Shown here: one piece after another, positions 32,123 through 43,673 of the stretch
How the letters are laid out: every line of letters begins with the position of its first letter
How positions within the stretch are numbered: the stretch's first letter is position 1
Assembly: GCF_000516985.1 (NCBI RefSeq)
Contig: NW_006917091.1
Coordinates: 182,285-246,284 of the forward strand
DNA from: Pestalotiopsis fici W106-1
Taxonomy: Eukaryota > Ascomycota > Sordariomycetes > Amphisphaeriales > Sporocadaceae
Direction of reading: 5' to 3'
DNA: 64,000 bases
The notes under the pieces: model-generated
The model's input: only the letters and a program-made list of their open reading frames with translations
Told to the model about the DNA's origin: nothing
Database searches by the model: none
Made by a program: the position numbers and the translations under genes

Positions 32123-34807
32123 ATACACAATATCTCACCAATCATGGATCCAGAAGCATCTTGTCAGATCCAATCATTGAGTGAATATCTTCCAGCGTAC
32201 CTCTTGCACATGCTCCCTACTAAAACCCAAAAAACTAGTGTGGTCCCGATGTGATCGACCGGACACATGTGCCGTACAAAGAGTCTGTGCCAAACTTAAA
32301 GTACAGATCTTTACTACGTGACAAAGGCGATACATCTGATAACCAAATTCAAATCAAACACACTCTCATGGTACGCCTCCATGTTATAGCAAGCTCTGAG
32401 AACTCTCGCACAGACGGCCTAGACTAAGACGCGTCACGGACATTGGGACAAATCGAGTCTAGTACCAACGCAAGTCTTCCATTTTCGGTGCTTCAACACC
32501 TTTTCTGGCCAAACATCCGTATAAACTATGGATCAGTTCCTTTCATCAGAGCGCATTTCTCTTTGCAAAAGACCCAAAGAATAAGCAGCGACAAGCACCA
32601 AAGCGTCCGTTTACCCGCTTATAGTTCCCGCAACGGTTTTATGTCACTTTGAACCTTTGCTCACCGGTTGATGGCAGAGCGCTGATGGTCACAAGGCGTG
32701 TTGTTATTTTGATCGACTTTGTCTTTGTCAAGATTGAAGCGAGCGCTGGTGACAACGGCCTTGAACCCAACTCTGTGCCCAAGACCTATTCTTACCTTAG
32801 CAGATTGTCTCTTTCATGCTCGGCTGGAGGTCCATGATCAACGGGACAAGTACTTTGTACAAGACCCGAACGCCAATGGTCCTGCTCATACACTAAAACA
32901 ACGCAATTTTAAGGACCCGCACATAGGGCAAAGACAGTTGGACCGTAGTGGCTTATTAGGTTTTTGTAACTGTTCGCTGCCTTCAATTACTTATCTGAAG
33001 GCTCTTACATCTTGTATTTTTGATAATACTTGTCCATATCGTCGGTTCAACTCAAGACATCAAAATGCTGGTGCATGTTACATAGTGGACTTTAATATTG
33101 TTGCGAAACACTTCAGACACTGCAGAATATACTAGCAGACCCATTCGGATACGGCAAAAGCCCACAACGCTCCCTCGAAATAATGGCGGCTAGGAAGCCA
33201 ACGGTTGCAAGACGGTGTGTGTTATTAGCCTGCCACGAACAGTCGGGCTAGTTACCTACGAAGTGGGATCGGACGAAGAGGAGGGTGAGCTAGATCCAGG
33301 GGCCAAACTTGGGTATTTTAGCTCTCAGAAAATAGACTCGGTTTCGCAAGACAGTGAACCACAATCTCTACCTGAGCAAAAATACCAGAAAAGCGAATAG
33401 ACATATTTTTATCGAACCATGTCATTGCTCATTGGTAGAGGATAGAATTTGCAATGCTTAACTGACGGACTCGTCGGAATTATCGATCTACACAGCACTA
33501 TGATATTGGCAATCGCGAAAAATGGGTATGAAATCACTAGAAACCTAATGCCAACTGAAGGATTCATCTAGTTTGCCTTGCCTGAAATCTTGACTGACGG
33601 ATGCGACACAATTCCAAGCTATTGTTACAATTTCAAGGCCCACCAATCGCAAGTAGAACCCTGAACATCAAGTACTCAGCATTAAAACTATCAGTACATA
33701 CCTAACCCAGGTAGTTACTGGTTGACAACCTGTTTAGCGAGGGCCTTACTTTGATGTGACTTGTTACTGGTAGAAGGATTGAATGCATTGTATTCATACA
33801 TAGTCACAATCCTGCGATACTTGGGGTTTTAAGTTTCGGCTGATGAGCCGGGTAAAACCCACAGTCTTATTGTCACCCTGTCAAGGTTGTGACTTGAAGC
33901 ACGCATTGATGTGTGCGTTGCTATAGTCATGTTCAGTACATGGCTGCCCAGCTTGGAGGGGACCCGAGCGCAAAACATCTGACTCGACTAATGCATCTTT
34001 TCCTTTTGACAGCTGTTTGCCACACGAAACAGAAGTTCCTTAATTCTCAACGAGATTGGCTTTTGGGGACCATCACCGTGCATAAGTTCCAAATGTGCTT
34101 ATATCCGGGGGTCGCAAAAGTTGGGAATTTCCCAAGCCACTAACCTAGTACCTTAAAACTGACAAGCGACGCCGCCCGGTTATAGCGCTGCAACGGGTCC
34201 ATGCGCCAAACCTTGAGCGATGCCAAGATCAGGGAGTTCGCGCGAATCCGTATAGGATCGACATGTCGACCATGCATCACAACCCCCCAACCTATCTCAG
34301 ATGGGCTAGGGATGCACTGGCACCCGGCACAGAGCGAACAGAGCACCACTCAATAGTGTACTAAGTAAGAGTTCAGGAATGCGTGATTCATGCAAGTGGG
34401 TTTGACATACCTGTTTGATAGTACCAGAAGATCCCATAGGGTACACCGGAAACTGGCTACACTATAGAAAAGGCATGAGCGTGTACATATCTTATATGGA
34501 GCGCATCCTAGTGTCGATCTCCCGGTGGAAGTGGTCCGCCATGATGCGGAATTCTCTCTCTCCACGTGCCAGGGCTGCGGACAGAGGTCCTTGCACTTCA
34601 TTGCAGAGATAAATGTCTACCCAACCCCTGTTCTCTTTATACACTTTGCGGGCTTGTCAAACTACATGTATCGAGTTATTGGATTTCGAGCTCAGTTTTA
34701 CAGAACAAGCACTGGTTCTTGAGCACGGCTCGAAGCCTGCTTCGCTCTGCCGATCTATCATCAGCGCATTTTCGTGATATTCAGCGGCAGTTCGCGTTTC
34801 GGTAACC
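32123..34807. other. 2.7 kb without a supported gene
   Basis: Short open frames only (largest about 138 codons, 32719-33135), with no domains. The sequence is visibly more A/T-rich than neighbouring genes between about 32.2 and 34.1 kb. It may carry old repeat remnants, but I cannot identify any element. Confidence 0.45.
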
Positions 34808-36165
34808 ATGGACCAGCTTCCAAAGTGTGCGGTAGGAATCAGCATGTCTTTGTATTCTCACGCACACAGGCTAACGGACCGTAGCTCAGCTGTCTATTGA
34901 CTGCTATTCAAGTGTCGACATGCAGCATAACGGACCTTGCTTGCCAATGCACAAACATGGCGCTGCAATCCAATGTGGAAGACTGTGTAATGAGCCATTG
35001 TACAATACCGGAAGCACTGGGTTCGTAAAGTCTTGAAGAAAACCGTCATAATTCCAATTACTGACTGACATGTCTAGTCACCAAAAATGTCACACAAACG
35101 ACCTGTGGAGCAGCACCAAGGGAGGCGAGAGTCGACTACCTAGAAATGTCTGTAATATTAATGGTTTTCGCCACCATTTCGGTATGGAGCCGATTGATAT
35201 ACAAATTCTTCTATACTACCACTGGTCTGCGCGCCGACGACTGGTTTATACTCGCCACATGGGTTGCCTGTATTCCCTCGGCCGTGGTCAACCATGTCTT
35301 TCTCATGGCCAACGGCCTGGGCCGGGATATATGGACTCTAGCTCCAGACACCTTGACACGTTTTGCCATTGGGTTCTGGCTCATGGAGCTCCTCTACTTT
35401 TTTGAGTCCTTTATGCTCAAGCTATCCATGATTGCATTCTACCTGACCATCTTTCCGGGGAGAAATGTGCGACGCATACTGCTCCTGACGGGACTGTTTG
35501 ACCTCCTCTATGGCATCACCTTTGTCCTGGTCCCATTTGGTCAATGCGTACCGCTTTCTCACTTTTGGAATCAATTCCAAGGCAGCCAAGGAACGTGCAT
35601 CGATTTCAATGCCTTGGCCTGGGCAAACGGGTCCATAAGCATCGCCATCGATCTCTGGCTCATCACTATACCAATCTACCAGCTCCGGAAGCTACAGCTG
35701 AGCAAATGGAAGAAGATAGGAGTCGGCGCCATGTTTGTTGTCGGATCATTGTAAGTTTTATCCTAACAAACCCCAGCTGCTGACCCCATGTCGAATGCTA
35801 ATGTAATCGCATCTCTCAGTGTAACCGTCATTAGTGTCATTCGACTGGTATTTCTCGTGCTCATGAAGGGCTCCATCAACTTGACGTGGGACTACTTTAA
35901 CGTCTGTTTCTGGTCGACGCTCGAGATCATGATTGGCATCATGTGCACGTGCATGCCGACTTTGCGCCTGATACTGGTCCGAGTCACGCGCCGGGTCAGC
36001 AGTACGATCAAGGATAACTCGTACTACATGAGCCGAAGAAAGTCATATGCTACCAAGGAGTCGTCGACCGAGATGAGTGCGACTGTGGTAGAGTCGAAAA
36101 GGGATAATGAGGAAGGATTGAGTATCCATGGCTCAGATAAAGATTTGACCAGGGGAACGATATAG
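34808..36165 (+). CDS. CFEM-domain GPCR (Pth11-like)
   Basis: Four exons, 34808-34831, 34885-35020, 35078-35750 and 35820-36165, give 392 residues. The first two exons and the start of the third encode a CFEM domain with all eight cysteines: LPKCA|LSCL, TCSITDLACQCTN, VEDCVMSHCTIPEAL and TTCGAAPRE. Seven membrane helices of the rhodopsin-like fungal family follow (WVACIPSAVVNH, FESFMLKLSMIAFYLTIF, DLWLITIPIYQLRKL, MPTLRLILVRV), then a basic, Ser-rich tail. CFEM-GPCRs of the Pth11 class sense host or surface cues in plant and insect pathogens; the ligand is unknown. The start gives only MDQLP before the first cysteine, so no signal peptide is visible. A missed upstream exon is possible, but the second receptor at 63377 also lacks one. 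The donor of the second intron (GTTCGT, 35021) is weak. Confidence 0.85.
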
Positions 36166-36549
36166 CCTTTTACGTTCCTTGAGTGTCTTACTATGAAATG
36201 ACGATACGGCTTTTGTCATTAAAAGTTGCCATGACCATGTTTCCTCACACAAAATTTCCAACAAATCTCTGTCGAACAATTTTGAAACAAGTGATTGGCC
36301 TTGAATCTCCATGATTGCATGGGCGTATTTTGCGCAGCGGGGGATTCATGCAGATAGTCGTCCAGATGTAGTTAGGTGGTTTAGGTCTCGTGTCCTCGCT
36401 TAAGTACCTGGTGGGCACTGCCACGATAGGCGGCCTAGAGAGCCTCGCATTGCGGCGCAGCACCTCCGCGCGATGATATTGATTCTCATGGTCCGGTCAT
36501 CCCAAGATTCCAACCTCTTTGCGTGATCATTTATGCTGTATATCATACC
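36166..36549. other. Intergenic
   Basis: This 384-bp stretch lies between the CFEM receptor and the membrane protein that follows on the same strand. I see no gene and no clear promoter motif. Confidence 0.4.
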
Positions 36550-37899
36550 ATGAACAGTTCGACCTTGGTTACACAGTCAACAACCCAGGAGGTCACCGGC
36601 CAATCTGCCTTTTGGGTTCTCATCACTTTGGCCGGAGCGGCAGTATGTCAACCCACACATACAAGATTGGACACCGTCTTCTTCGGCGGCAACATCAGCT
36701 TAACGAGAGCTCTTCCTAGCATTTGTCTGTGGGACGGCATCGTGGATGTTTACGCATTATGCAAAGCCATCCGCGAGGGACGGCGCACTTCTGGTCAAGA
36801 CGTCGCCCCAGTCACTCTACCAAGGCATACTGCCGCGAAAAGGATCCGAGCACGGCTGAAACCAAACGTGGTTATGGTCAAACTGGCGATTGCTCTCATT
36901 GCCGTCTTGCCCCAGACTATCAAGATACTCAGCATGCGCGGAATCCCCGGGACCCAATTCGCCGCCTCCATCTTCTTCTTTGCATCGGCCACCAGACTCA
37001 TCGTAGAATTAACTGGATTGGAAACGTATCGAAATCTTCCCGTCATTCTACCCGAGCGTGCCCATTGGAAGAATCCGTCATTCGTCCTGTTTTACTTGAT
37101 CGTCATGAGTCAAATTTATAGCTGGCTATGGATATGGTACAATATTGGATTTTTGTTGAAAATCGATATATCCGAGTACATTTATGTGAGGCTCGCGTTC
37201 ACGTCAATCGAACTCATCACGAAAATTGCTGCGATTGCTCAAGGAATACTATGGGCCAGGGGGATTGTCGTACATTGGAGTCAGGGAGACCCAGCGCCGC
37301 CTCGGATTCTATCCGCGGTTGGCGTCTTGTTGCCAGTGTCAGTCCATATTCTGACATCGCCGATTAACCAAGCCGCGTCAACATCCGTGCCTTCCTTTGT
37401 GATCAAGGCAAATGCGATCTCGGATAGAATTTTGTATGCCGCATTCTTGGCATTTTGCGCTGCATCCGCGAGCTTTGTGGCGGCGGGACTGTTGGATCTC
37501 CTGGGGAGGAAGATAGCCGAGAGGAATTATGCCGAGGACACATATCTCGGCGGCGATGATACTGCTCCCGGGACCTCACAAGAGACGGACGTTGCTCTAA
37601 CAGGACAGACGACGGACACGGCGGCACATGTAGCGCAGGAGAGCGACACTGCCGATCGATCTCTGGCCCAGAGGATCAAGGCAGTATTGATGCGCCCCAT
37701 ATTCTCGGTACTATACAGCGCGCACGTTGTCAATTCTGGCCTCGATCATCGGGTCATGAGCTTTGTTCGCATGAACTCGCTGGCGAGCAATATCGTTGCA
37801 ATCACCATATTCAATATTGTCACAACAGTATGCTATTATCTTGTCAGATTTGATGGAACTGGGACAACTAGTCCTGCTTGGACAAGCATTCTGGGATAG
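36550..37899 (+). CDS. Multi-pass membrane protein of unknown family
   Basis: Single exon, 449 residues, first ATG in frame at 36550. I do not recognise the family. About eight or nine hydrophobic segments are visible: near residues 19-34, 57-72, 106-126, 133-150, 168-195 (Tyr/Trp rich, SWLWIWYNIGFLL), 205-230, 245-262, 285-310, and a last one near 415-435 (IVAITIFNIVTTVCYYLV). Between the last two lies an acidic Asp/Thr-rich loop (EDTYLGGDDTAPGTSQETD) of about 90 residues. The long uninterrupted frame with membrane-protein composition makes it a real gene. It follows the CFEM receptor by 384 bp on the same strand and is convergent with the NACHT gene. Transport or sensing are both possible. 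Confidence 0.7.
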   Translation: MNSSTLVTQSTTQEVTGQSAFWVLITLAGAAVCQPTHTRLDTVFFGGNISLTRALPSICLWDGIVDVYALCKAIREGRRTSGQDVAPVTLPRHTAAKRIRARLKPNVVMVKLAIALIAVLPQTIKILSMRGIPGTQFAASIFFFASATRLIVELTGLETYRNLPVILPERAHWKNPSFVLFYLIVMSQIYSWLWIWYNIGFLLKIDISEYIYVRLAFTSIELITKIAAIAQGILWARGIVVHWSQGDPAPPRILSAVGVLLPVSVHILTSPINQAASTSVPSFVIKANAISDRILYAAFLAFCAASASFVAAGLLDLLGRKIAERNYAEDTYLGGDDTAPGTSQETDVALTGQTTDTAAHVAQESDTADRSLAQRIKAVLMRPIFSVLYSAHVVNSGLDHRVMSFVRMNSLASNIVAITIFNIVTTVCYYLVRFDGTGTTSPAWTSILG

Positions 37900-38058
37900 A
37901 TCTGGCGCGTTAATAGACATGTTATGCTTCATTTTAAATATCTATCGGCGACTTGTTCAGGAATTGTTTCAAATGACAACGATTGCAACACTGAATTTTC
38001 ACATCGTGACAGGTATCTGGAAAAACGCAAACTTCTGATTGAAGTGAAAACCCGGGAT

Positions 38059-41000
38059 TCACTGTTTTGACTGCTTGACCGCTGATTCTAGAGAATCCTG
38101 ATCCCAGCTGCCCCGATATCTTTTGAGACCTCGATTCACGCCCATCAACTCACCATCAATCATCGACCGTAGCGCTCCCATCATCTGGTCTGGACATCCC
38201 TCCGAAAGTGTAGAAGATATTTCTTCCAGTGCTTCCCTTTTCCCAGAACAGTGGGATATCAGCTCTGCTGTAACGGATTGTATGAACTTGGTACGCTCTG
38301 GATCAGCCGACAGACTCGTGAACAGACCCTTCAATGAAGTGCAGAATGATGTTAGGATTAGTTCAGACGGCCGATCTCGAGCCAAATTTCCATACGCCGC
38401 CTCTTCTTGGGCTCCATGATTTCGCTCGCCCATGTCGCCAGACTTGGTAGCCGTTTCTTCATATGCTGGAATGCCCAAGGTCGCTCCCGCACGTAGGAAT
38501 GCCCTCAGGGTCCTGAGATAGCCTTCATAACACTCGCTGCCGAGAAACTTTGACACGGATATCTTCAAAAAGTGCGAAAAGACCGTATGAGAACCCTTAG
38601 GGCGTTCGGGCAAGAGGCTTGCGTTGGGATCGGCACCGTGGGAAAGTAGAAGCACGAACAAGTTCTTGTCGAGAGAATCATTGAAGCGCATCGCGGGAAA
38701 CGTACACGCTATTGACAGCATGTTGAAGACGGACATTATTTCCCTGGCAAAAAGCACCCACGGGGAAGGTTGTGTCGAAAGACTGTTTGTTACTTCTGTC
38801 GAGAGCGTCCGTTTGGTTGTAAAGTTTGGATTTTCTCCCATGCGCAGCAAAATCTCGAGGACCTCTGGCACGGGAGCAGGGCTTTCTCCACTGCTCAGCG
38901 ACATGGGAATCAATGCAAAATAGAGCGGAGGGTCCTCAAGCAGCTCCAAGAAGTCGGGATCATCCCGCAGCTTTTGTGTGATGTAAGGAGCTAGGTTATG
39001 TCGAAGGAGCTCCTCGCGGAAAAGCAGCTTGGGGTTGCTTCCTGATGCAGCAATACCACGCACGGTGACATGGCCAATGCGAATCATCATCTCGACAGAA
39101 TGATCGTAATCATCTAGCAAACTCAAGCTTTCCCTCGAGTGATCGGTTTTAATGGCCTCGGCTGCATAGATCAATGCTTGATTCAAGTGAGAAGTGAATA
39201 TTCCGGAGTTCCGTCCTTGACCCAGCTTGACGATTCCTGCGACGATGGAACCGTCCAGGCTCGTGGTCTTGAGGAATCCGAGATAAGCAGTGGCAATAGC
39301 CTTGTATCCATTGTAGGACGGTGGCAGCTTTTGTTTCAAGTAATCGCCCATGTCTTTTGTCAAGACAAAGTCTTTAACTGTTCGATGTAGAAACTCGAAT
39401 CGCTGATGAACAACTTTGAGGAGCCCTTTAGTCTTGTCGTTGACGCTCCGAGCAGTCTGTTCTCTCTGCATGGATAGTTGCCCGTACGTCATGCCCTGTA
39501 TTTGACAGGATTGTGCATACTTGGGGGTATCAAATTCCTTCTCCAAAACTGCGTACAAGTCGATATGGAGTGGCTCTAGAGCGTGAGAAGCTGCTTGCAG
39601 GATACCTGCCATTTTTGGGTGCGAAGATACATCCACACTCTCAAGCATCGTCCTGAATAGTTGCTCCAAGTCTCTTGGTAGCCCATTCAAGTGATGATGT
39701 AGATCCGCAAAGGTGTCTCCACGAGCGTTGGCTTCTCTCAAAGTCTTTGTGACGAAGAAAGCCCAAAGAAAGACACCGTCTGCCTTGGAAGCAATCTCCC
39801 GGCAAATTTCATCCTTGTCTTCTTCGGTCATGCGAATTTCGTTTCCAGCAGCCAATTGTAGCTGATCATGGACAAAATTGCGAATATCGTCTCTTGTCAG
39901 CTCGTGGATATCCATCTTCTTGGCAGGGTCGGTGCCGAATCTTTGCTCAAACACTGGCCAAGGGCGACTTGAAAGACACATTTTAATGTGTGGAGATTGA
40001 GCCATGTCATGAAGTATGTTGCAGAGCTCTTCATGATTGCTATCGTACTCATCCAATCCGTCAATGAAGAAGCACAGCTTCAGTGGGAAATTTGGAGTAG
40101 TCGCCAATGACCGAAGAGCGACACCAAGCTCGGTTACTGACCAAGGCTCCGTAGCTTCTTGCCACTTGCCTTCCTTGGCAGCGTTCCATCGCCTCGGACT
40201 TATGAGTTCAATCACGGCAGGCTGCTTGTTGAATGTGTCGAATAACAACGACTGGAAAAGTCCCTGCCATGACTTTTGAATCGGGGTCCCTGCAATCCAG
40301 AAGAAATGGGCCGCGATCGCAAGGTTTTCTTTGGCGCCCGCCCAGGAGCCAAGCAAATCTTTTGTCTGTTGATGATTCGATATGAATTTCATGAAAGTCG
40401 ATTTGCCAGATCCAGGCTTGCCAGAGATCCAAAATGTACTACTGCCTGACAGAAACCATTCTGCGAGTCGCGATTCGAACGCCCAACGAAAGGTATCTCT
40501 GTGCGCCTGGGGAACAGAATCATGACGAACGGGCCTACTATCATAGTTGAGGCTGGCAACTATCTTCTCTGCAATCATGTGGTCTTCTGATTGAGTCAAT
40601 TGACGCAAAATAGACTGCATTTCGTACATGTTTTGCTGACTGAACACGGTCTTAGCACCTTGCCAATTTGCATTAGTCGACCCTCTTTGTAGCATAGCAC
40701 CAAGAGACGCAAGACTTTGTGTTAGTGAATCAGCACGGGACTCAAATTCTGGACGCAAGCGCTGAGTCTCGACACTCAATGATTTGATAGTGTTGCTGAC
40801 TTGATCTACCCTAGATCTTAACCAAGTTTCAGTATTTGAATGTTTGCCACACTTTTTCATAGGTTAACTTGCTTACCGGATGATTGAGTGAATGTGGCTA
40901 GAAACTGTTTCGGAAAGACGCTTCATTTTCTCATGTTGCAAGGTGGAGAGAATCAAGGGACTTGCCCAGTTGTTGGGTGATTGTAACCTTTCTTGCTCTG

Positions 41001-41322
41001 TGCTGCTCCCAAAATCCGGTGTCATCATTTCTTTGAGTTCTTCAAGAACGATATCGATATCGCGGATGCTCAAGACCGCCAAACGATTAAGGTCGAGCAC
41101 GTTGATGGACTGATGATGTGCTTTGGGATCAACTGGCTGTTTGACAACATGATCCATTAAACCCCGCAATTTGATGAGTTCTTCGCACATCAATTTCAGA
41201 TCAGATCGCCGATTCTCAGATGCTTCGCTGTGCATTGTTGCCAAGCTGGTCATGAGCTTGCCTGCGAGCTCGACAAAAGCAAGTATGCCTGCCGAGGCCT
41301 CGCACGACGTGTCGATACTCAT
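38059..41322 (-). CDS. STAND/NLR-like protein: HeLo-like N-terminus, NACHT, degenerate ankyrin
   Basis: Two exons, 41322-40877 and 40816-38059, give 1067 residues. Residues 1-145 form a helical fungal STAND N-terminal domain (GILAFVELAGKLMTSLATMH...LKLMCEELIKLRG, HeLo-like_N type). A coiled-coil linker follows (about 149-200). The NACHT domain has Walker A GKPGSGKST (281-289), Walker B FFIDGLDEYD (about 397-406), sensor-like CLSSRPWPVFEQ and the winged-helix mark HQRFEFLHRTVKDFV. The C-terminus has a weak ankyrin-like unit (LFVLLLSHGADPN, FLRAGATLG) and a helical tail. Such proteins are intracellular sensors for nonself recognition or programmed death in fungi (family knowledge); the trigger here is unknown. 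The ATPase looks intact. Its stop lies only 160 bp from the stop of the convergent membrane protein gene. Confidence 0.88.
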
Positions 41323-41860
41323 ATTGACGATATACACAGTCTAGATTTGCAGAATCTTTTTATCTGAGAAATGGAATGAAGACAAGCAAGACGAGAAGCA
41401 AGCCAGGAAACAAAAGTCAACGTGTGACAAATGTTGGCGGCCTTATCTACCTAGGTACGCATTATGCTCGGCTCGTGTGTAAGCGCATGCTACCCCTGTT
41501 CCTTTTGCTCCGTACCCTGTCAAAAGTCAGCTCCGTAGGGTGGGACTATGCACGAAGGGTCCAGGACTCAAATGTACGCAGTAGTTTTGGTCTACGCTAT
41601 TCCCCTTGAGAGCAAATTTAGATTATTCCAGGAATACCGAAGTAGAAAGCTTTTCTCAGCTAAGCCAATGGATAACTAAATTTCAGGATTCGAACGGAGC
41701 AGCGTCTGGAAGATGTCCGAGCCCATCTGAGAGAGCTACGAAGGAGAGGTGATCAAGAGCCATCCTAACCCGCCCGAACATGTGAATTGCTCTGGGTACT
41801 ATCTACATGAGTGCAGCAAGGTTCGATTTTAACCACGCGTCCACATTGAAACATGTAGCC
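41323..41860. other. Intergenic, NACHT promoter side
   Basis: This 538-bp stretch lies between the NACHT start and the BTB gene stop, both minus strand. Frames are short. GGATTCGAAC at 41687 resembles a tRNA T-loop but no cloverleaf folds around it. Confidence 0.4.
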
Positions 41861-42981
41861 TCACAGATTTTCATCGCCTTGATTACGTATTCCTTTAATA
41901 CCATTCAGCAGCGACCGCATCGTAACGGTGGTGTAGTCTAATCTGGCACTCAAGGGACAATCATATGGAGGCCCACATTGGTGTTTGTTCTTCTTTTGAG
42001 TGCGTGAAAAACGCAAGACGATTTCTGACAAGCTGCAGGTCGCAAATGGTTCGTGAGAAGGCCACAAGTCGCATTGAACGAGTATGCTGAAATACTCCGC
42101 AATCCTGAAATCGCTGGTGCAGTGGCGTCTCGTGAGGTTCTCATTATGACATGGATGACACTTCCTGGCATTGTCGGGATGAGTTCTACCGCAAGGGATA
42201 CAAGAAAGACCTGGCATTGGATAACCCGCCTTGTCTTGACGTAAATCAGCCTCCAAAGCTTGAAGCCTCCGGTGCAGTTCATTCAGCAAAACGGTAATTT
42301 GCTCCGTCAATGCATCTGTAGATTCGTAAGAATTTGTGGCATGTAATAGGTGTTAGTCAAGTAAATACCTATCAAAGTGTCGGGCAAGCGCTGAAGAACA
42401 TTGTGCTGTTTCCAAACCCGCCCAAACTCGGGCTGTAGATGTCTGGAAGCCTGCGCTGATATCTGAGAGAAGTTTGGAACACGGAACAAGTGTGCCGCCA
42501 GGAGAAGATAGCCCAGATCCTCTGATGCAGAAACTTTGGAACAGCTTGCACACCAGTGGACTGCCCAAGGTCTCAATGTTTGATGGCATTGATACTTGTC
42601 ACAATGGATGGCCACGCTGGCAAGGAGCTCGGGATCCATCTGTAGCTCAATATTATGGTGCTGGTGGTGTAGAAGTCTAAGGATGATGTGCATCGCATTA
42701 GGATCATCCTCCTCTAACGTGATGGTTGGACAAGCTTCCTCTTGAAGTCGACGCCCTTCTGCAAATCGAGAGTTGAACATCGCGACAAAGTAATCGGAGG
42801 CGAGGCATAGGACTTTCGAAGAAACAAGAAAGCTTCTTGCCGTTGATTGTGGCGAGGCGTTGACCTGAAGAATGACATCTCCCTTTGGGTCAACCGACAC
42901 AATATCTGTTGCTGCCATGTCGTTGCCAAATGAGACGTCGCAGGAAGTTGCGTCTGTCCGCGCTTTTAAATATGGGACCAT
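41861..42981 (-). CDS. BTB/POZ domain protein
   Basis: Two exons, 42981-42369 and 42315-41861, give 355 residues (junction PDTLIG|DALTEQI). Residues about 35-120 fit a BTB fold as found in fungal nuclear and ubiquitin-adaptor proteins: GDVILQVNA, FLVSSKVLCLASDYFVAMFNSRFAEG, ITLEEDDPNAMHIILRLLHH and LLASVAIHCDKYQC. The second exon adds a leucine-rich helix (TEQITVLLNELHRRLQALEADL) and a Cys/His-rich segment (CIPCGRTHPDNARKCHPCHNENLTRRHC) that could bind zinc. A second in-frame ATG at 42918 would skip 21 residues. Partners and role are unknown. The gene lies downstream of a short TTGTGACT tandem repeat. Confidence 0.78.
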
Positions 42982-43218
42982 ATTCTATCGAAACCACCAT
43001 ATCAAGTAAAAAGAAGTAATTATGGAAGATGCTTCTTTCAAGTCAAAAATTAATGTGCGCACAAACGGGCGCCGCACTAAAAGCCCTTCCCGTACGTAAT
43101 TCTGTGTAACCAAGAGCCTCCACGAGGCCGTACACGGGTAACTGCACTGACCAGCCACAAATGACGTATTATTTTGCTGCATGCGAAATTGTAGCAACCG
43201 AGTTTCAGCCGTAATACT

Positions 43219-43250
43219 CTTGTGACTAAAGTTGTGACTAGGTTGTGACT
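43219..43250 (+). repeat. Short tandem repeat, TTGTGACTA units
   Basis: Nearly three head-to-tail copies of an 11-12 bp unit: TTGTGACTAAAG, TTGTGACTAGG and TTGTGACTT. It sits about 240 bp upstream of the BTB gene start. Each unit contains TGACT, a half-site shape for bZIP factors, so it could be regulatory, but that is a guess. Confidence 0.6.
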
Positions 43251-43673
43251 TTGCATCTAATTCTCGATAACTGAGGATCTCACGCTAATGTTATTTGATG
43301 GTGATCGATCGTAGTGAGACTTTGTGAAGTTGCGGTGCTTGCCATTGAACGAATGTGACTTGTAATGATGCTTGAATGTGTCCCCACTATTGCTAGTGAT
43401 GCATCATCCAACAACTTCGATTTTATTTTATGTCTCGGCTTTCTAGCTCGCAGACTCGCTCGCACACCGATGCCAGCTTAAGACTACTGCTATGCGATGC
43501 GAGCATTGAAAAACTTCCATTCAACTGTAGAAAGTCAGTTTCGAGGAATCCTGACAGATGAGCCATCATTTCACGGCTTTCCATTGCGGAAGATATATAA
43601 CAAAAAGAAGGAACATACCTAACTAGCACATGTTCAAGGGTTGAAAACACACTATATATCAATTGCCTCCTTG

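Noticed and set aside
32123..34807. A transposable element in the A/T-rich gap
   Set aside because: No transposase or reverse-transcriptase motifs in any frame and no terminal repeats that I could see. RIP-index calculation and a repeat search would be needed.
36550..41322. A secondary-metabolite cluster (membrane protein, NACHT, BTB, dioxygenase, MFS, GMC oxidoreductase)
   Set aside because: No PKS, NRPS, terpene synthase or prenyltransferase is present. The tailoring-like enzymes are explained better by sulfonate use and secreted oxidation.
41680..41760. Possible tRNA: GGATTCGAAC resembles a T-arm
   Set aside because: No matching acceptor stem, D-arm or anticodon arm can be folded around it on either strand.
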